From the NCBI RefSeq assembly GCF_001542905.1, contig NZ_LOAJ01000001.1:1550001-1614000 (forward strand): 64,000 nt of DNA, written 5' to 3'. The stretch's first letter is position 1; each line of letters begins with the position of its first letter. The translations under genes and the position numbers were made by a program. Source of the DNA: Halorubrum aethiopicum. Lineage in GTDB: Archaea; Halobacteriota; Halobacteria; Halobacteriales; Haloferacaceae. The notes beneath the pieces were generated by a model. It did no database searches. It worked only from the letters and a program-made list of their open reading frames with translations, and was not told the origin of the DNA. Positions 25,844 to 35,648 of the stretch are shown in pieces.

Positions 25844-26980
25844 ATGAGCACGAACGACTGGAGCACGCCGGAAACGAACGTCTTCGACCGGATCGCGGCC
25901 GCCGTGGAGGGTGGCGACGACGCCGTGTTGGCCACCGTGGTCGACGTCGAGGGGAGCGCCTACCGCCGTCCCGGCGCGAAGATGCTCATCACCCCCGACG
26001 GCGGCGGGGCCGGGAGCATCACCGCCGGCTGCCTCGAGGACGAGGTGCGGGAGCTCGCCGCGGACGTCCTCGACCGGGGCGAGCCGCGCGTCGAGACCTG
26101 GGACCTGATGAACGACGAGGACGACGTCTGGGGAATGGGCGTCGGCTGTAACGGCGTCATCACGGTGCTCCTCGAACCGCTCGGCGAGTCGTACCGTCCG
26201 GTGACCGAGGCCTACGACCGAGGGGAGTCGGTCGGCGTCGTCACCGTCCTCGGCGGGGACGGCCCGCCGGTCGGCACGCGGAGCGTCCGACGGCCCGGAG
26301 GCGGCTTCGCGGGCGACCTCCCGGACTCGCTCGCGGAGGCCGTCGCCGACGAGGTCGACCGGCTCGTCGCCGCCGGCGAGAGCGACGCGGTCGCGGTCGA
26401 GCGCGACGGCGGGCGCGTCGAACTGTTCGTCGACGGGATCGAGCCCCCGCCGGAGCTCGTCGTCTTCGGCTCCGGCCACGACGTGGGGCCGGTCGCGGAG
26501 CTGGCGACGCTCGCCGACTTCCGCGTGACGGTCGTCTCCTTCCGGGGCCTCCACGCGGACGAGGAGCGGTTCGCGGCGGCCGACGAGGTCGTCTCGGCGT
26601 CGCCGGGCGAGGTGGCCGACCTGCGCGAGTGGGACGCGGAGACGTACGCCGTCGTCATGACCCACAACTTCGTGGACGACCGGCTCGCGCTGGACGCGCT
26701 GCTCTCGACGCCCGTCCCGTACGTCGGCGTGATGGGGCCGCGAAAGCGGTTCGCGGAGATGCGCGAGCGGTTCAGAGAGGAGGGCCGGGAGTTCGACGAC
26801 GCGGAGCTCGACCGGGTGTACACGCCGATCGGGTTGAACCTCGGCGGCGACACGCCCTACCGGATCGCCTGTAGCATCGTCACCGAGGTCCTCGCGGTCG
26901 CGCACGACCGCTCGCCGGGCCACCTCCGCGACCGCGACGAGCCGATCCACGACCGGGCGGAGACCCCCCCGTCCGGGTGA
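25844..26980 (+). CDS. XdhC/CoxF-family Mo-cofactor insertion protein
   Basis: 378 aa. XdhC-type protein that binds the Mo cofactor and helps sulfurate or insert it into hydroxylases. N-terminal XdhC/CoxI domain (about 15-125) with [28 protein letters not shown] and GCNGVI. C-terminal Rossmann domain (about 205-345) with [24 protein letters not shown] and [10 protein letters not shown], then PIGLNLGG. Same strand as the cox genes but after a 128-nt repeat gap; probably same regulon. No other Mo-hydroxylase maturation gene of this type is seen. Confidence 0.9.
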   Translation: MSTNDWSTPETNVFDRIAAAVEGGDDAVLATVVDVEGSAYRRPGAKMLITPDGGGAGSITAGCLEDEVRELAADVLDRGEPRVETWDLMNDEDDVWGMGVGCNGVITVLLEPLGESYRPVTEAYDRGESVGVVTVLGGDGPPVGTRSVRRPGGGFAGDLPDSLAEAVADEVDRLVAAGESDAVAVERDGGRVELFVDGIEPPPELVVFGSGHDVGPVAELATLADFRVTVVSFRGLHADEERFAAADEVVSASPGEVADLREWDAETYAVVMTHNFVDDRLALDALLSTPVPYVGVMGPRKRFAEMRERFREEGREFDDAELDRVYTPIGLNLGGDTPYRIACSIVTEVLAVAHDRSPGHLRDRDEPIHDRAETPPSG

Positions 26981-27029
26981 GTCGCGGGCGGCGGTCCCGT
27001 GACGGGTCGCGGTTTCGCCCGGTCCCCCG

Positions 27030-29402
27030 CTACCGCTCCGCCTCCCGCACGGCCTTCCAGACCGTCTCGGGCGTGAGCGGCATGTCGATCGACTCGACGC
27101 CGAAGGGCGCGAGCGCGTCGACGACCGCGTTGACGACGGCGGGGGGCGCGGCGATCGCGCCCGCCTCGCCGACCCCCTTCGCCCCCAGCGGGTTGTGGGG
27201 GCTCGGCGTCACCGTCGAGTCCCACTCGACGTCCGGCAGGTGTTCGGCCTTCGGGACGGCGTAGTCCTGTAGCGAGCCCGTGATCAGGGTGCCGTTGTCG
27301 TCGTAGACGGCCTCCTCGTAGATCGCCTGGCCGATCCCTTGGGCGATCCCGCCGTGGATCTGTCCCTCCACGATCTTCGGGTTGATCTGGGTGCCCACGT
27401 CGTCGACGGCGACGTACCGCTCTATCTCGATCTCGCCGACCTCGGGGTCGACCTCCACGACCGCGACGTGGCTCCCGAACGGGAACGTGTAGTTCGCGGG
27501 ATCGAACGACGTCTCGGCGTCGAGTCCGGGCTCCGCGTCCTCGGGGAGGTACGCCTCGTCGTGTGCGAGCGCCGCGACCTCCCGGATCGTCACGCTCCGG
27601 CTCGGGACGCCGCTGAGGAAGAACTCGCCGTCCGCGAACTCCACGTCGCGCTCATCCGCCTCGAGCCGGTTCGCGGCGACCGACCGCGCCTGCTCGCGAA
27701 CCTTCCGCGCGCTCTCCTCGAGCGCGCCGCCGCCGACCGGCATCCCCCGGCTGCCCGCGGTGCCGTTCCCCTCCTCGATCTCGGCGGTGTCGCCCTCGAT
27801 CACCTCGACGTCCTCGAACGGGACGCCGAGCGCGTTCGCGACGATCTGCGTGTAGCCCGTCCGGTGGCCGGTCCCGATCTCGGCCGTGCCGGCCTTGACG
27901 AGCACCGTCCCCGACTCGTCGACGCTGACTATCCCGGACTCCGGCATCCCCGGCGCGGCACCGCAGGCCTCGACGTAACAGGAGAGGCCGACCCCGAGGT
28001 AGCGTCCCTCCTCGCGGGCCTCTCGCTGGCGCTCGCGGAACGCGTCGTAGCCGACCGTCTCGAGGGCCCGACTCAGCGTCCCGTCGTACTCGCCGGAGTC
28101 GTAGGTGCGGCCGAGCCCCGTCTCGTAGGGGAACGCCTCCGGCGGGATGAAGTTCCGACGCCGGAACTCGGCGGGGTCGAGGTCGACCGCGCGGGCCGCG
28201 ACGTCGACGAGCCGCTCGATGAAGTACGTCGCCTCCGGGCGGCCCGCCCCGCGGTACGCCGACAGCGGGGCCGTGTTCGTGAACGCGCCCCGTGTGTGGA
28301 CGTACGCCCCCTCGACGCGGTACTGGCCGTTCGCCATCACGCCGAGGTTCGTCGGGACGCCCGACCCGCCGGGCGCGAGGTGGCCGCCGACGGGTACCGT
28401 CGTGTCCGCGCGGAACCCCCGGAGCGTCCCGTCGTCGTCGACGCCCGCCTCCGCCCGGACGAGGTGGTGGCGCGCGTGGATCATCGACAGGAAGTCCTCC
28501 GTCCGCGGCGCGACCCACTTCACCGGCCGGTCCAGCTCGCGCGCACACCACCCCGCCAGCAGGTGGCCGGTGTAGGGGAACAGCTTCGCGCCGAACCCGC
28601 CGCCGACGTCGGGGGGGCGGACGCGGATCCGGTCTTCCGCCATGCCGAGCGTCTCCGCGAGGTCCGAACGCACCTGGTGGGGGTTCTGCGTCGACATCTC
28701 GACGTGGAGCTCGTCGCCGGGCAGCGAGCGCGCCACGGCGGCTCTCGGCTCCATCGCCGTCGGGATCACTCGGTTTATCTCCAGTTCCAACGGGACCACG
28801 TTGTCGGCGGCCTCGAGGGCGGCCTCCGCCGCCTCGGCGTCGCCCGTGTCCCACTCGAAGGCGACGTTGTCCGGGCTCGTCTCGTGGATCGTCGGCGCGT
28901 CCCCGCTCAACGCCTCGTCCGGGTCGACGACCGCGTCCAGCCGCTCGTACTCGACGTCGACGGCGTCGAGCGCGTCGTGGACGACGTAGCGGTCCTCGGC
29001 GACGACCGCCGCGACGGGTTGGCCCTGGTAGGTGACGTGGTCGTCCGCCAGCATCGGGTGGTCCGGGGCGACCGCGCCCGTCTCCGTGTCCGACTCGGCC
29101 GACCCCTCCTCGGGATCGTCCGTCCGGAGGAGCCCCGGCGCGTCGGACGCCTCGAGGTCCGCCCAGGTGTACACCCCGAAGACCCCGTCCATCGCCGCGG
29201 CCGCGGCCGTCTCGACCCCCTCGATCCGGGCGTGTCCGTACCGACTCCCGAGGAGCCCGAGGTGGGCCTCCTCCGGGTACTGGATGTCGTCGGTGTACTC
29301 CGCGTCGCCCGTGATGAGGTGCGGGTCCTCCCGCCGCTGGACCGCGGAGCCGACCAGGTCGCTCGGCCTCGCGTCGCCGCCCTCGATGGTCTCGAATGTC
29401 AT
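27030..29402 (-). CDS. Second molybdenum hydroxylase large subunit, form II, solitary
   Basis: 790 aa. Paralogue of the large subunit at 20032-22527: [39 protein letters not shown] and [11 protein letters not shown] are nearly shared. The active-site loop is again AYRGAGR (382-388). It stands alone and convergent to the xdhC-like gene, without its own S or M subunits, so it may use those of the cox-like operon or be encoded with partners elsewhere (inference). Start ATG 29402 has GGAGAG on its mRNA just upstream, inside a hairpin. Substrate unknown. Confidence 0.9.
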   Translation of the reverse strand: MTFETIEGGDARPSDLVGSAVQRREDPHLITGDAEYTDDIQYPEEAHLGLLGSRYGHARIEGVETAAAAAMDGVFGVYTWADLEASDAPGLLRTDDPEEGSAESDTETGAVAPDHPMLADDHVTYQGQPVAAVVAEDRYVVHDALDAVDVEYERLDAVVDPDEALSGDAPTIHETSPDNVAFEWDTGDAEAAEAALEAADNVVPLELEINRVIPTAMEPRAAVARSLPGDELHVEMSTQNPHQVRSDLAETLGMAEDRIRVRPPDVGGGFGAKLFPYTGHLLAGWCARELDRPVKWVAPRTEDFLSMIHARHHLVRAEAGVDDDGTLRGFRADTTVPVGGHLAPGGSGVPTNLGVMANGQYRVEGAYVHTRGAFTNTAPLSAYRGAGRPEATYFIERLVDVAARAVDLDPAEFRRRNFIPPEAFPYETGLGRTYDSGEYDGTLSRALETVGYDAFRERQREAREEGRYLGVGLSCYVEACGAAPGMPESGIVSVDESGTVLVKAGTAEIGTGHRTGYTQIVANALGVPFEDVEVIEGDTAEIEEGNGTAGSRGMPVGGGALEESARKVREQARSVAANRLEADERDVEFADGEFFLSGVPSRSVTIREVAALAHDEAYLPEDAEPGLDAETSFDPANYTFPFGSHVAVVEVDPEVGEIEIERYVAVDDVGTQINPKIVEGQIHGGIAQGIGQAIYEEAVYDDNGTLITGSLQDYAVPKAEHLPDVEWDSTVTPSPHNPLGAKGVGEAGAIAAPPAVVNAVVDALAPFGVESIDMPLTPETVWKAVREAER

Positions 29403-29406
29403 CCCT

Positions 29407-29421
29407 CTCTCCTTTGGAGAG
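29407..29421 (-). promoter_or_regulatory. Inverted repeat over the ribosome-binding site of the lone large subunit
   Basis: CTCTCC-TTT-GGAGAG (+ strand), a perfect 6-bp inverted repeat ending 4 nt before the ATG at 29402. In the mRNA it would pair the GGAGAG ribosome-binding sequence in a small hairpin. It may instead be a DNA operator. A T-run box A (29436-29441, minus strand TTTTTT) lies just upstream. Confidence 0.45.
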
Positions 29422-29534
29422 GCGTCCGAGGCATCAAAAAACCGCCGTCGCCGTGAGGGTGAGTTGGGGATCCTCCGGCGACCCGGTCGCCTCGCGGGTC
29501 GCGACCCGGCCGCCAGTCCTGAACGGGCGGGCCG

Positions 29535-29542
29535 TTTTTATA
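29535..29542 (+). promoter_or_regulatory. Box A promoter for small zinc-ribbon gene
   Basis: TTTTTATA-type element (29535-29542) centred about 27 nt before ATG 29565; leaderless spacing. One of the clearest promoters in the window. Confidence 0.65.
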
Positions 29543-29564
29543 CTGTTGCCCCGAATCCCGGACC

Positions 29565-29837
29565 ATGAGCGAGGATGACACGGCGGGAGCGATGTCGGCC
29601 GAGGAGTTCCGTTCGCTGACCGACGGGCTGGTCCGGCAGAGCTCCGGCGGCGGCACGACGGTGTACAAGAACGCGGCCGGCGTCGGCTGCCCGAACCCGA
29701 AGTGTGACCTGGGCGTGTTCCAGACGCTGTTCGTCAGCGACCACGGCTGGCAGCGGATCGGCGCGACGCGCGACGGGATCGAGCTCTGTATCTGTAACAC
29801 CGAGGACCGGCGGCTGGTGTTCATCCACGACGACTGA
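29565..29837 (+). CDS. Small haloarchaeal zinc-ribbon protein (DUF7385-like)
   Basis: 90 aa. Compact protein with CPNPKC near residue 42 and CIC near 75; together these could form a zinc site. Other visible parts are an N-terminal helix (SAEEFRSLTDGLVR) and a C-terminal strand DRRLVFIHDD. It resembles the small haloarchaeal family once named flagella cluster protein (DUF7385), an identification from memory. Start fixed by the promoter spacing. Single-gene transcript between the lone Mo-hydroxylase gene and cobA. Function unknown. Confidence 0.7.
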   Translation: MSEDDTAGAMSAEEFRSLTDGLVRQSSGGGTTVYKNAAGVGCPNPKCDLGVFQTLFVSDHGWQRIGATRDGIELCICNTEDRRLVFIHDD

Positions 29838-29839
29838 TC

Positions 29840-29903
29840 GACCGTCGAGCGACGCGGGCCGACGAGGACCGACGCGGACTGCCCAGGACCGTCGAGCGAC
29901 GCG
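29840..29903. repeat. Direct repeat of 17 bp
   Basis: GACCGTCGAGCGACGCG occurs at 29840-29856 and 29887-29903, 47 bp apart, with related GACGCGGAC words between. It fills the gap upstream of cobA. Confidence 0.7.
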
Positions 29904-29948
29904 ACGCGGACCGCCCCGATTCAAGGGCGTCGACGCCGAGGGGTCGGT

Positions 29949-30686
29949 ATGACCGACGAGACGACCGAGCGGCGAGCGGGCGGAGGGAGCGCGGACGAGT
30001 CGACGACGGACGACCGTGACGCGGTCCGACGGAACACCCCCGGCCGCGGGATCGCGCCCGACGCGGACCCGATCGAGGCGAGTGCGCCGGAGGAGTTCGG
30101 GCTCGTCCAGGCCTGGTGGGGCGACGGGAAGGGGAAGACGACGGCCGCGTTCGGGATGGGTGCCCGCGCGGCCGGCCACGGCTACCGCGTTCACATGCTC
30201 CAGTTCATGAAGGGCGGCGCGGACTCCGTGGAGGCCGTCCGCGGCGAGTACAACGCGATCCGGGCGCTCCCCGGCTACTCCTTCGAGAACACCGGCCACT
30301 ACGGCTGGCACGGGATGGCCGACGGCTCCGCGGACGACGACCACGAGCGGGACGCGCGGGCCGGACTCGAGCGCGCCCGCGAACTGATCGACGCCGCGGG
30401 CGGCGCCGACCTCTCCTCGCCGATCCCGCTCGACGCCGAGCCCGACGCCGGCGTCCACATGCTGATCCTCGACGAGATACTCTACGCCGCCGACCGCGAT
30501 CTGATCGCCCCCGAGGAGGTGCTCGGTCTGATCGACGACAAGCCCGACGGGCTCGAACTCGTGCTCACGGGCAGCCACGAGCGGCCCGCGTACCTCGCGG
30601 ACGCCGCGGACCTGATAACCCGCGTCGGCAAGGAGAAACACCCGATCGACGCGGGCCAGCGCGCCCGCAAGGGGACGGAGTACTGA
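29949..30686 (+). CDS. cobA: Corrinoid ATP:adenosyltransferase, CobA/CobO type
   Basis: 245 aa. Adds the 5'-deoxyadenosyl group to Co(I) corrinoids. P-loop GDGKGKTT (58-65) with the family's [19 protein letters not shown] context, then [18 protein letters not shown] and the strand [10 protein letters not shown] preceding [11 protein letters not shown]. About 45 acidic residues precede the conserved part, typical of haloarchaea. Stop and next ATG overlap (TGATG), and cobyric acid synthase follows two genes on: a cobamide operon. Confidence 0.93.
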   Translation: MTDETTERRAGGGSADESTTDDRDAVRRNTPGRGIAPDADPIEASAPEEFGLVQAWWGDGKGKTTAAFGMGARAAGHGYRVHMLQFMKGGADSVEAVRGEYNAIRALPGYSFENTGHYGWHGMADGSADDDHERDARAGLERARELIDAAGGADLSSPIPLDAEPDAGVHMLILDEILYAADRDLIAPEEVLGLIDDKPDGLELVLTGSHERPAYLADAADLITRVGKEKHPIDAGQRARKGTEY

Positions 30687-31072
30687 TGGTCGACGGGTCG
30701 GACGAGAGGGGAAGTCGGGCCGCCGGTCCCGCCGACGGCGACGGATCCGATCCCGACTCCGAAGACGCGGAAGCCGATCCCGCGACGGCGCTTCACGACC
30801 GCCTCGTCGCCACCGAGACGCTTCCGGTCGAGCGGGAGGCCGGCTGGTACCTCGGGGAGGCACAGGCGCTCGCGGCCGACCTCGCGGCCGACGATCTCGA
30901 GGAGTCGGTCGCCGGCGAGCGCGCCGCCGAGATCCGGGAACTGCTCGCGGAGATCGACGGGACCGGCGACGGGGAGGCGGACGACCACGTCGCGGCCGCC
31001 CGCGAACTCGCCGCGCGGATCGCGGAGCGGTCGGGATCCGACACGGATCACGTCTCCGGCGTCGGCGGGTGA
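30686..31072 (+). CDS. Uncharacterised acidic protein between cobA and cbiP
   Basis: 128 aa. Begins with about 35 acidic low-complexity residues, then a mostly helical body with [31 protein letters not shown] broken here into its halves: [13 protein letters not shown] and [16 protein letters not shown] second helical pair ends [13 protein letters not shown]. No motif or membrane segment. Overlaps both neighbours, so it is very probably real and co-translated with the cobamide genes. It may be an accessory to them or unrelated; I do not recognise the family. Confidence 0.6.
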   Translation: MVDGSDERGSRAAGPADGDGSDPDSEDAEADPATALHDRLVATETLPVEREAGWYLGEAQALAADLAADDLEESVAGERAAEIRELLAEIDGTGDGEADDHVAAARELAARIAERSGSDTDHVSGVGG

Positions 31073-31080
31073 GTCGGAAA

Positions 31081-32838
31081 ATGACCGACGACCCCCACAC
31101 CGCCGCCCGGACGCTCCTCGTCGCGGGCACCGCCTCCCACGTCGGCAAGTCCACGGTCGCCGCCGGCCTCTGTCGCCACCTCGCGGACGCCGACGTCGCC
31201 GTCGCGCCGTACAAGGCCCAGAACATGTCGAACAACGCGCGGGCGGCCCCCGTCTCGCCGGGCGCGGGCGTCGACGCCGCGTTCGGCGAGGTGGGGATCT
31301 CCCAGTACGTCCAGGCGCGCGCGGCCCGCGTCGGCCCCGAGACGGACCACAACCCCGTCCTCCTCAAGCCCCGCGGCGAGGGCGAGAGCCAGCTCGTCGT
31401 GAACGGGCAGGCGGTCGCGCACGCCACGGCGGCGGACTACTACGGCGGCCGGTGGGCGGAGGCCCGCGAGGCCGCGGCGGCCGCCCACCGGCGGCTCGCC
31501 GCCGACCACGACGTGATCGTCGCGGAGGGGGCGGGGTCGGTGGCCGAGATCAACCTCCACGACCGCGACCTCGCGAACGTGGAGACGGCGCGGCTGTTCG
31601 GCGGCGACCCTCGTGAGGAGACGGGGTCGGCGGGTGGATCCGGCCCCGCCGGCGGCGCGGAGATCCTCCTCGTCGCCGACATCGAGCGCGGGGGCGTCTT
31701 CGCCGCGCTGGTCGGCACGCTCGAACTGCTCCCCGCGGACCTGCGCGACCGGGTCGTCGGCGCGGTCATCACCAAGTTCCGCGGCGACCGGAGTCTCCTC
31801 GATCCGGGCATCGAGGCCTTCGAGGAGCGGACCGGCGTCCCCGTCCTCGGCGTGATCCCGTACGACGACCCCGGACTCCCCGAGGAGGACAGCGTCGCGC
31901 TCCCCGACCCGGGCGAACGCGCGGTCCTCGGCGCGGACGACGGCGTCCCGGCCGCCGAGTCGGTCACCGTCGCCGTCCCCCGACTCCCGCGGATCTCGAA
32001 CGCGACCGACGTGGAGCCGCTCGCGGCCGAACGGGGCGTCCGCGTCGCGTTCGTGCCGCTCGATTCCCCCCTCGACGACGCCGACGCGGTCGTGGTCCCC
32101 GGCACGAAGAACACCGTCGACGACCTCCGCGCCTGCCGCGAGGCGGGGTTCGACGACGCCCTCCGCGCGTTCGACGGGCCCGTCGTCGGCCTCTGTGGCG
32201 GCTACCAGCTCGTCGGCGAGCGGATCGCGAACGCGGCCGTCGAGAGCGCGGACCCGGACGTGCCGGACGTCGTCGACGGGTTCGGGCTCCTCCCGGTCGA
32301 GACCGCGTTCTCGGAGGAGAAGCGGGTCGTCGCGGCCGACCTCGAGCTGGACCCGACCGCGACCGACCTCGTGAAGTCGACCGGAGGGTCGGTCGGCGGG
32401 TCGACGGCGGACGGGGGGGCCGTCCTCGACGTCGCCGGCTACGAGATCCACATGGGCGAGACGCGGCGGATCGACCCGGCGGAGGAAGGCGGGAAAGGGG
32501 AGGAGGACGAGGAGGAAAGGGAGGGGAAGGACGCGCCGGCCGTCTCGCCGGCGTCGCTCGCGACGCCCTTCTCGGACCCCGGCGGCGACCGATCGGGCGT
32601 CGAACTCGGCGCGGCCGCGGGCGGCGTCCTCGGGACCTACCTCCACGGGCTCTTCGAGAACGGGGCGGTTCGGCGGGGGTTCCTCGCCTGCGTTCGCGAG
32701 CACGCCGGGGTGGCGGGGGCGGCCGGGGGCGCGACGACCGACGGCACGGGGACGGGGAACCCGGCCGACCGGGCGGCCGACCTGCTCCGCGAGCACCTTG
32801 ATCTCGCCGCGTTGGGGCTGCCGACGGACGCGACGTGA
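31081..32838 (+). CDS. cbiP: Cobyric acid synthase
   Basis: 585 aa from ATG 31081 (GTG 31069 overlapping the previous stop is an alternative). Amidates four side chains of adenosyl-cobyrinic diamide using glutamine. N-terminal dethiobiotin-synthetase-like ATPase with [10 protein letters not shown] (16-25) and [11 protein letters not shown]-terminal class I glutamine amidotransferase with nucleophile Cys372 in GLCGGYQL and His522 in TYLHGLFEN. An acidic insert rich in Glu and Lys (about 464-485) breaks the amidotransferase domain and probably forms a surface loop. Pairs with cobA in the same operon. Confidence 0.93.
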   Translation: MTDDPHTAARTLLVAGTASHVGKSTVAAGLCRHLADADVAVAPYKAQNMSNNARAAPVSPGAGVDAAFGEVGISQYVQARAARVGPETDHNPVLLKPRGEGESQLVVNGQAVAHATAADYYGGRWAEAREAAAAAHRRLAADHDVIVAEGAGSVAEINLHDRDLANVETARLFGGDPREETGSAGGSGPAGGAEILLVADIERGGVFAALVGTLELLPADLRDRVVGAVITKFRGDRSLLDPGIEAFEERTGVPVLGVIPYDDPGLPEEDSVALPDPGERAVLGADDGVPAAESVTVAVPRLPRISNATDVEPLAAERGVRVAFVPLDSPLDDADAVVVPGTKNTVDDLRACREAGFDDALRAFDGPVVGLCGGYQLVGERIANAAVESADPDVPDVVDGFGLLPVETAFSEEKRVVAADLELDPTATDLVKSTGGSVGGSTADGGAVLDVAGYEIHMGETRRIDPAEEGGKGEEDEEEREGKDAPAVSPASLATPFSDPGGDRSGVELGAAAGGVLGTYLHGLFENGAVRRGFLACVREHAGVAGAAGGATTDGTGTGNPADRAADLLREHLDLAALGLPTDAT

Positions 32839-32890
32839 CGGGGCGGGGTTCCCGGTAGGTATTTGCCTCGCCTCGCGCAAACTCGCGTGA

Positions 32891-33577
32891 ATGCTCAGCG
32901 ACGTGATGGAGGACTACCTCAAGGCGATCTACGTCCTCCAGGCCGAGGAGGGTGCTCCCGTCTCGACGTCCGCCATCGCCGAGTACCTCGAGAAGACCCC
33001 GCCGACCGTGACCGACATGCTCGGCAAGCTGGCCGACCGCGGGCTCGTCGACCGCGAGCCGTACCAGGGGGTCGAGCTCACGGCGGAGGGTGAGGCGGTC
33101 GCCCTCGAGATCGTCAGACACCACCGGCTCCTCGAGGCGTTCCTCGCCGACCAGCTGGATTACGACTGGAGCGACGTCCACGCGGAGGCGGACGCGCTGG
33201 AACACCACATCTCGGAGGAGTTCGAGCGGCGGGTCGCCGACGCGCTCGGCGACCCCGACGTCGACCCCCACGGCGATCCGATCCCCGGCGCCGACCTCGA
33301 GCCCATCGACGAGGGGACCGGCCCGCGGCTCTCCGATCACCCCGAGGGCGACCGGCTGATCGTGACGCGGGTCTCCGACCGCGACGACGACGAACTCGAG
33401 TACCTCGCCGACGCCGGGATCACCCCCGGAACGACGATCGAGGTCGTCGACGTCGCGCCGTTCGGGATGGTGACCGTTCGGACGCCGGCGGGCGAACAGA
33501 GCCTCCCGGCGGCGGTGGCCCGCTCGATCCGCGTGGAGGCGGCCGCGGAACCCGCGGAGTCCGCGGAGCGGTCGTAG
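32891..33577 (+). CDS. DtxR/SirR-family metal-dependent transcriptional regulator
   Basis: 228 aa. Fe or Mn responsive repressor: N-terminal winged helix (MEDYLKAIYVLQ, PPTVTDMLGKLADRGLV as recognition region), metal-binding/dimer domain (about 65-140) with HHRLLEAFL and EADALEHHISEEFERR, and C-terminal SH3/FeoA-like domain (about 150-215). Metal-site residues of the family (His, Glu, Cys/Met) are partly visible as HH and EH pairs. It probably regulates metal uptake genes elsewhere; the adjacent LysE-type exporter is a possible target (inference). Confidence 0.9.
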   Translation: MLSDVMEDYLKAIYVLQAEEGAPVSTSAIAEYLEKTPPTVTDMLGKLADRGLVDREPYQGVELTAEGEAVALEIVRHHRLLEAFLADQLDYDWSDVHAEADALEHHISEEFERRVADALGDPDVDPHGDPIPGADLEPIDEGTGPRLSDHPEGDRLIVTRVSDRDDDELEYLADAGITPGTTIEVVDVAPFGMVTVRTPAGEQSLPAAVARSIRVEAAAEPAESAERS

Positions 33578-33634
33578 CGGACCCGTCACGCCCGCGGATC
33601 CGGAAGCAGTCGGCGAGAGAGCCCTCGGCCGCGA

Positions 33635-33644
33635 GGTTTTTCAC
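33635..33644 (+). promoter_or_regulatory. Box A promoter for LysE-family exporter
   Basis: GGTTTTTCAC is centred 27 nt before GTG 33667, supporting that GTG as a leaderless start. Confidence 0.5.
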
Positions 33645-33666
33645 GCGAACCGTCCTCTACGCTGAC

Positions 33667-34359
33667 GTGAACGCGGTCGCCACCCTCGCCGTGGGCGCGG
33701 TCTTCGGGCTCGCGCTCGCGGCCCCGCCGGGCCCGATGAACGCGGTCATCGCCGAGGAGGCGGTGCTTCGCGGGTGGCCGGCCGGCACCCGCGCGGGGCT
33801 CGGCGCGGCGACCGCCGACTTCCTGTTCTTCGTCCTCGCGTACCTCGGGGTCGTCTCGTTCGTCCAGTCGATCCCGCAGCTCCAGACCGCCATGATCGGC
33901 GTCGGCGGCTGTCTGATGTGTTACTTCGCGGTCGGCACCGCCCGCGACGCACGCGCCTCCTTCCGGCCCACCACGGGCGAGGACCCCATGGTGGAGGACG
34001 GGAAGGGGTTCCGGAAGGCGCTCGCGCTGGCGCTGACGAACCCGTTTCAGGTGCTGTTCTGGCTCACGGTCGGGGTCGGGATGTTGCGCCCGGGCGAGCT
34101 CGACGTCCTCGCGCCGCTGCCCGTCGTCGGCGAGGGCCTCGCCGGGAGCCTGGTGGTCGCGACCGGGTCGCCCGCGCTGCTCGGCGGGTTCTTCCTCGGG
34201 GTGTTGAGCTGGGTCACGCTGTTCCCCGTGAGCCTTGCCGCGGCCGAGAAGCGGGTCCAGACGATCGGCCCGGTCGTCGCGGTCGCGTCGGCGATCGTGC
34301 TCGGCGGGTTCGGCGTCTACTTCCTCTTCGACGCCGCGACGACGGTGCTCGCGTGGTGA
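33667..34359 (+). CDS. LysE/RhtB-family exporter
   Basis: 230 aa, GTG start placed by box A. Six-helix exporter of amino acids or small metabolites. The family signature is at the N-terminus (LALAAPPGPMNAVIAEEAVLRG), followed by helices near 35-60, 70-90, 115-135, 155-190 and 205-228. ALALALTNPFQVLFW matches the conserved mid-protein NP element. Adjacent to the DtxR regulator but with its own promoter. Substrate unknown. Confidence 0.88.
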   Translation: MNAVATLAVGAVFGLALAAPPGPMNAVIAEEAVLRGWPAGTRAGLGAATADFLFFVLAYLGVVSFVQSIPQLQTAMIGVGGCLMCYFAVGTARDARASFRPTTGEDPMVEDGKGFRKALALALTNPFQVLFWLTVGVGMLRPGELDVLAPLPVVGEGLAGSLVVATGSPALLGGFFLGVLSWVTLFPVSLAAAEKRVQTIGPVVAVASAIVLGGFGVYFLFDAATTVLAW

Positions 34360-34373
34360 TCGGAGAGCCGCGA

Positions 34374-34406
34374 GCGATCGGTCGACCCGCGGGCGATCGG
34401 TCGACC
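34374..34406. repeat. 14-bp direct repeat upstream of egsA
   Basis: GCGATCGGTCGACC at 34374-34387 and again at 34393-34406. Lies about 70-100 bp before the egsA start, upstream of its box A (34447-34453). Confidence 0.6.
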
Positions 34407-34474
34407 GCTCCCCGCCCGCGGCGAGACTCGTCGGCATGGACAACGGCTTTCACCCGCGGGCGTGAGCGGCCCGT

Positions 34475-35521
34475 ATGTTCGAGAAGTCCACGTGGATCAA
34501 GCTCCCGCGGAACGTGCTCGTGGGCCACGGCGTCGTCGACGACCTCGGAGCGGCCGTCGGCGAACTGTATCTCACCGGCCGGCCGCTGGTCGTCACCAGC
34601 CCGACGCCGAACGAGATCGCCGGCGACCGGGTGCGCGCGCAGTTCGAGGACCCCGCGACCGCCGTCGTCGACGAGGCCTCCTTCGACGCGGTCGAGGAAC
34701 TGAAAGCGACCGCGGAGGCGGTGGATCCGGGCTATCTGATCGCCTTAGGGGGCGGCAAACCGATCGACATCGCGAAGATGGCGGCCGACCACCTCGACGT
34801 AGGGTTCGTCTCCGTGCCGACGGTCGCCTCCCACGACGGGATCGTCTCGGGGCGCTCCTCCATCCCCGAGGGCGACACGCGCCACTCGGTGGCCGCCGAC
34901 CCGCCGCTCGCGGTCGTCGCCGACACCGAACTGCTCGCCGAGGCCCCTTGGCGGCTCACCACTGCGGGCTGTGCGGACATCATCTCGAACTACACCGCCG
35001 TGAAGGACTGGCGGCTCGCCCGCCGGCTGCGGAACGTCGAGTACAGCGAGTACGCCGGCGCGCTCTCCGAGATGACCGCGGAGCTGCTTGTCGAGAACGC
35101 GGACATGATCCGGCCCGGTCTCGAGGAGTCGTCGTGGGTCGTCGTGAAGGCGCTCGTCTCCTCGGGCGTCGCGATGTCGATCGCCGGCTCCTCGCGGCCC
35201 GCCTCCGGCGCGGAACACCTCATCTCGCATCAACTCGACCGGATCGCGCCGGGCAAGGCGCTCCACGGCCACCAGGTCGGCGTCGCCTCGATCCTGACCG
35301 AGTACCTCCACAGCGGCGAGAGCGGCGAGTGGGCCGCGATCCGCGAGGCGCTCGGCGAACTCGACGCGCCGACGACCGCCGCGGAACTGGGCGTCGACGA
35401 CGAGGAGCTGATCGCCGCCCTGACGAGCGCCCACGAGATCCGCGACCGCTACACGATCCTCCAGGGCGGGATCAACGAGGAGGCCGCCATCGAGGTCGCG
35501 ACCGCGACGGGCGTGATCTGA
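34475..35521 (+). CDS. egsA: sn-Glycerol-1-phosphate dehydrogenase
   Basis: 348 aa. NAD(P)H-dependent reduction of dihydroxyacetone phosphate to sn-glycerol-1-phosphate, the backbone of archaeal ether lipids. Motifs: nucleotide-binding LIALGGGKPIDIAK, VPTVASHDGIVSGRSS with the zinc-ligand Asp region, and later zinc His residues in GAEHLISHQLD and LHGHQVGV. Length is normal for the family. Likely leaderless (CTTTCAC centred 26 nt upstream). Essential housekeeping gene that anchors this part as chromosomal and archaeal. Confidence 0.96.
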   Translation: MFEKSTWIKLPRNVLVGHGVVDDLGAAVGELYLTGRPLVVTSPTPNEIAGDRVRAQFEDPATAVVDEASFDAVEELKATAEAVDPGYLIALGGGKPIDIAKMAADHLDVGFVSVPTVASHDGIVSGRSSIPEGDTRHSVAADPPLAVVADTELLAEAPWRLTTAGCADIISNYTAVKDWRLARRLRNVEYSEYAGALSEMTAELLVENADMIRPGLEESSWVVVKALVSSGVAMSIAGSSRPASGAEHLISHQLDRIAPGKALHGHQVGVASILTEYLHSGESGEWAAIREALGELDAPTTAAELGVDDEELIAALTSAHEIRDRYTILQGGINEEAAIEVATATGVI

Positions 35522-35590
35522 GGGGGATCGATGGGGGCGGATCTCCGCTTCGTCATTCGATCCATCACCGGAGCGTCCGTGCGGAGTACA

Positions 35591-35605
35591 GATCGAGTCT
35601 CGATC
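35591..35605. promoter_or_regulatory. Dyad GATCGA-gtc-TCGATC, candidate operator
   Basis: Perfect 6-bp inverted repeat with 3-nt spacer, directly before a box A-like GTTTAACA (35607-35614) upstream of the interrupted membrane protein gene. Proposed from symmetry and place only. Confidence 0.4.
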
Positions 35606-35648
35606 AGTTTAACATCGATTACCGGGTGAGTGATCACACGAGAATCGT

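Noticed and set aside
27339-29456. 705-aa plus-strand frame opposite the lone large subunit
   Set aside because: Shadow frame; the minus strand has conserved Mo-hydroxylase motifs.
34374-34406. Direct repeat before egsA as a regulatory system
   Set aside because: Only two 14-bp copies in a GC-rich spacer upstream of the box A; kept as a repeat, not as a finding.
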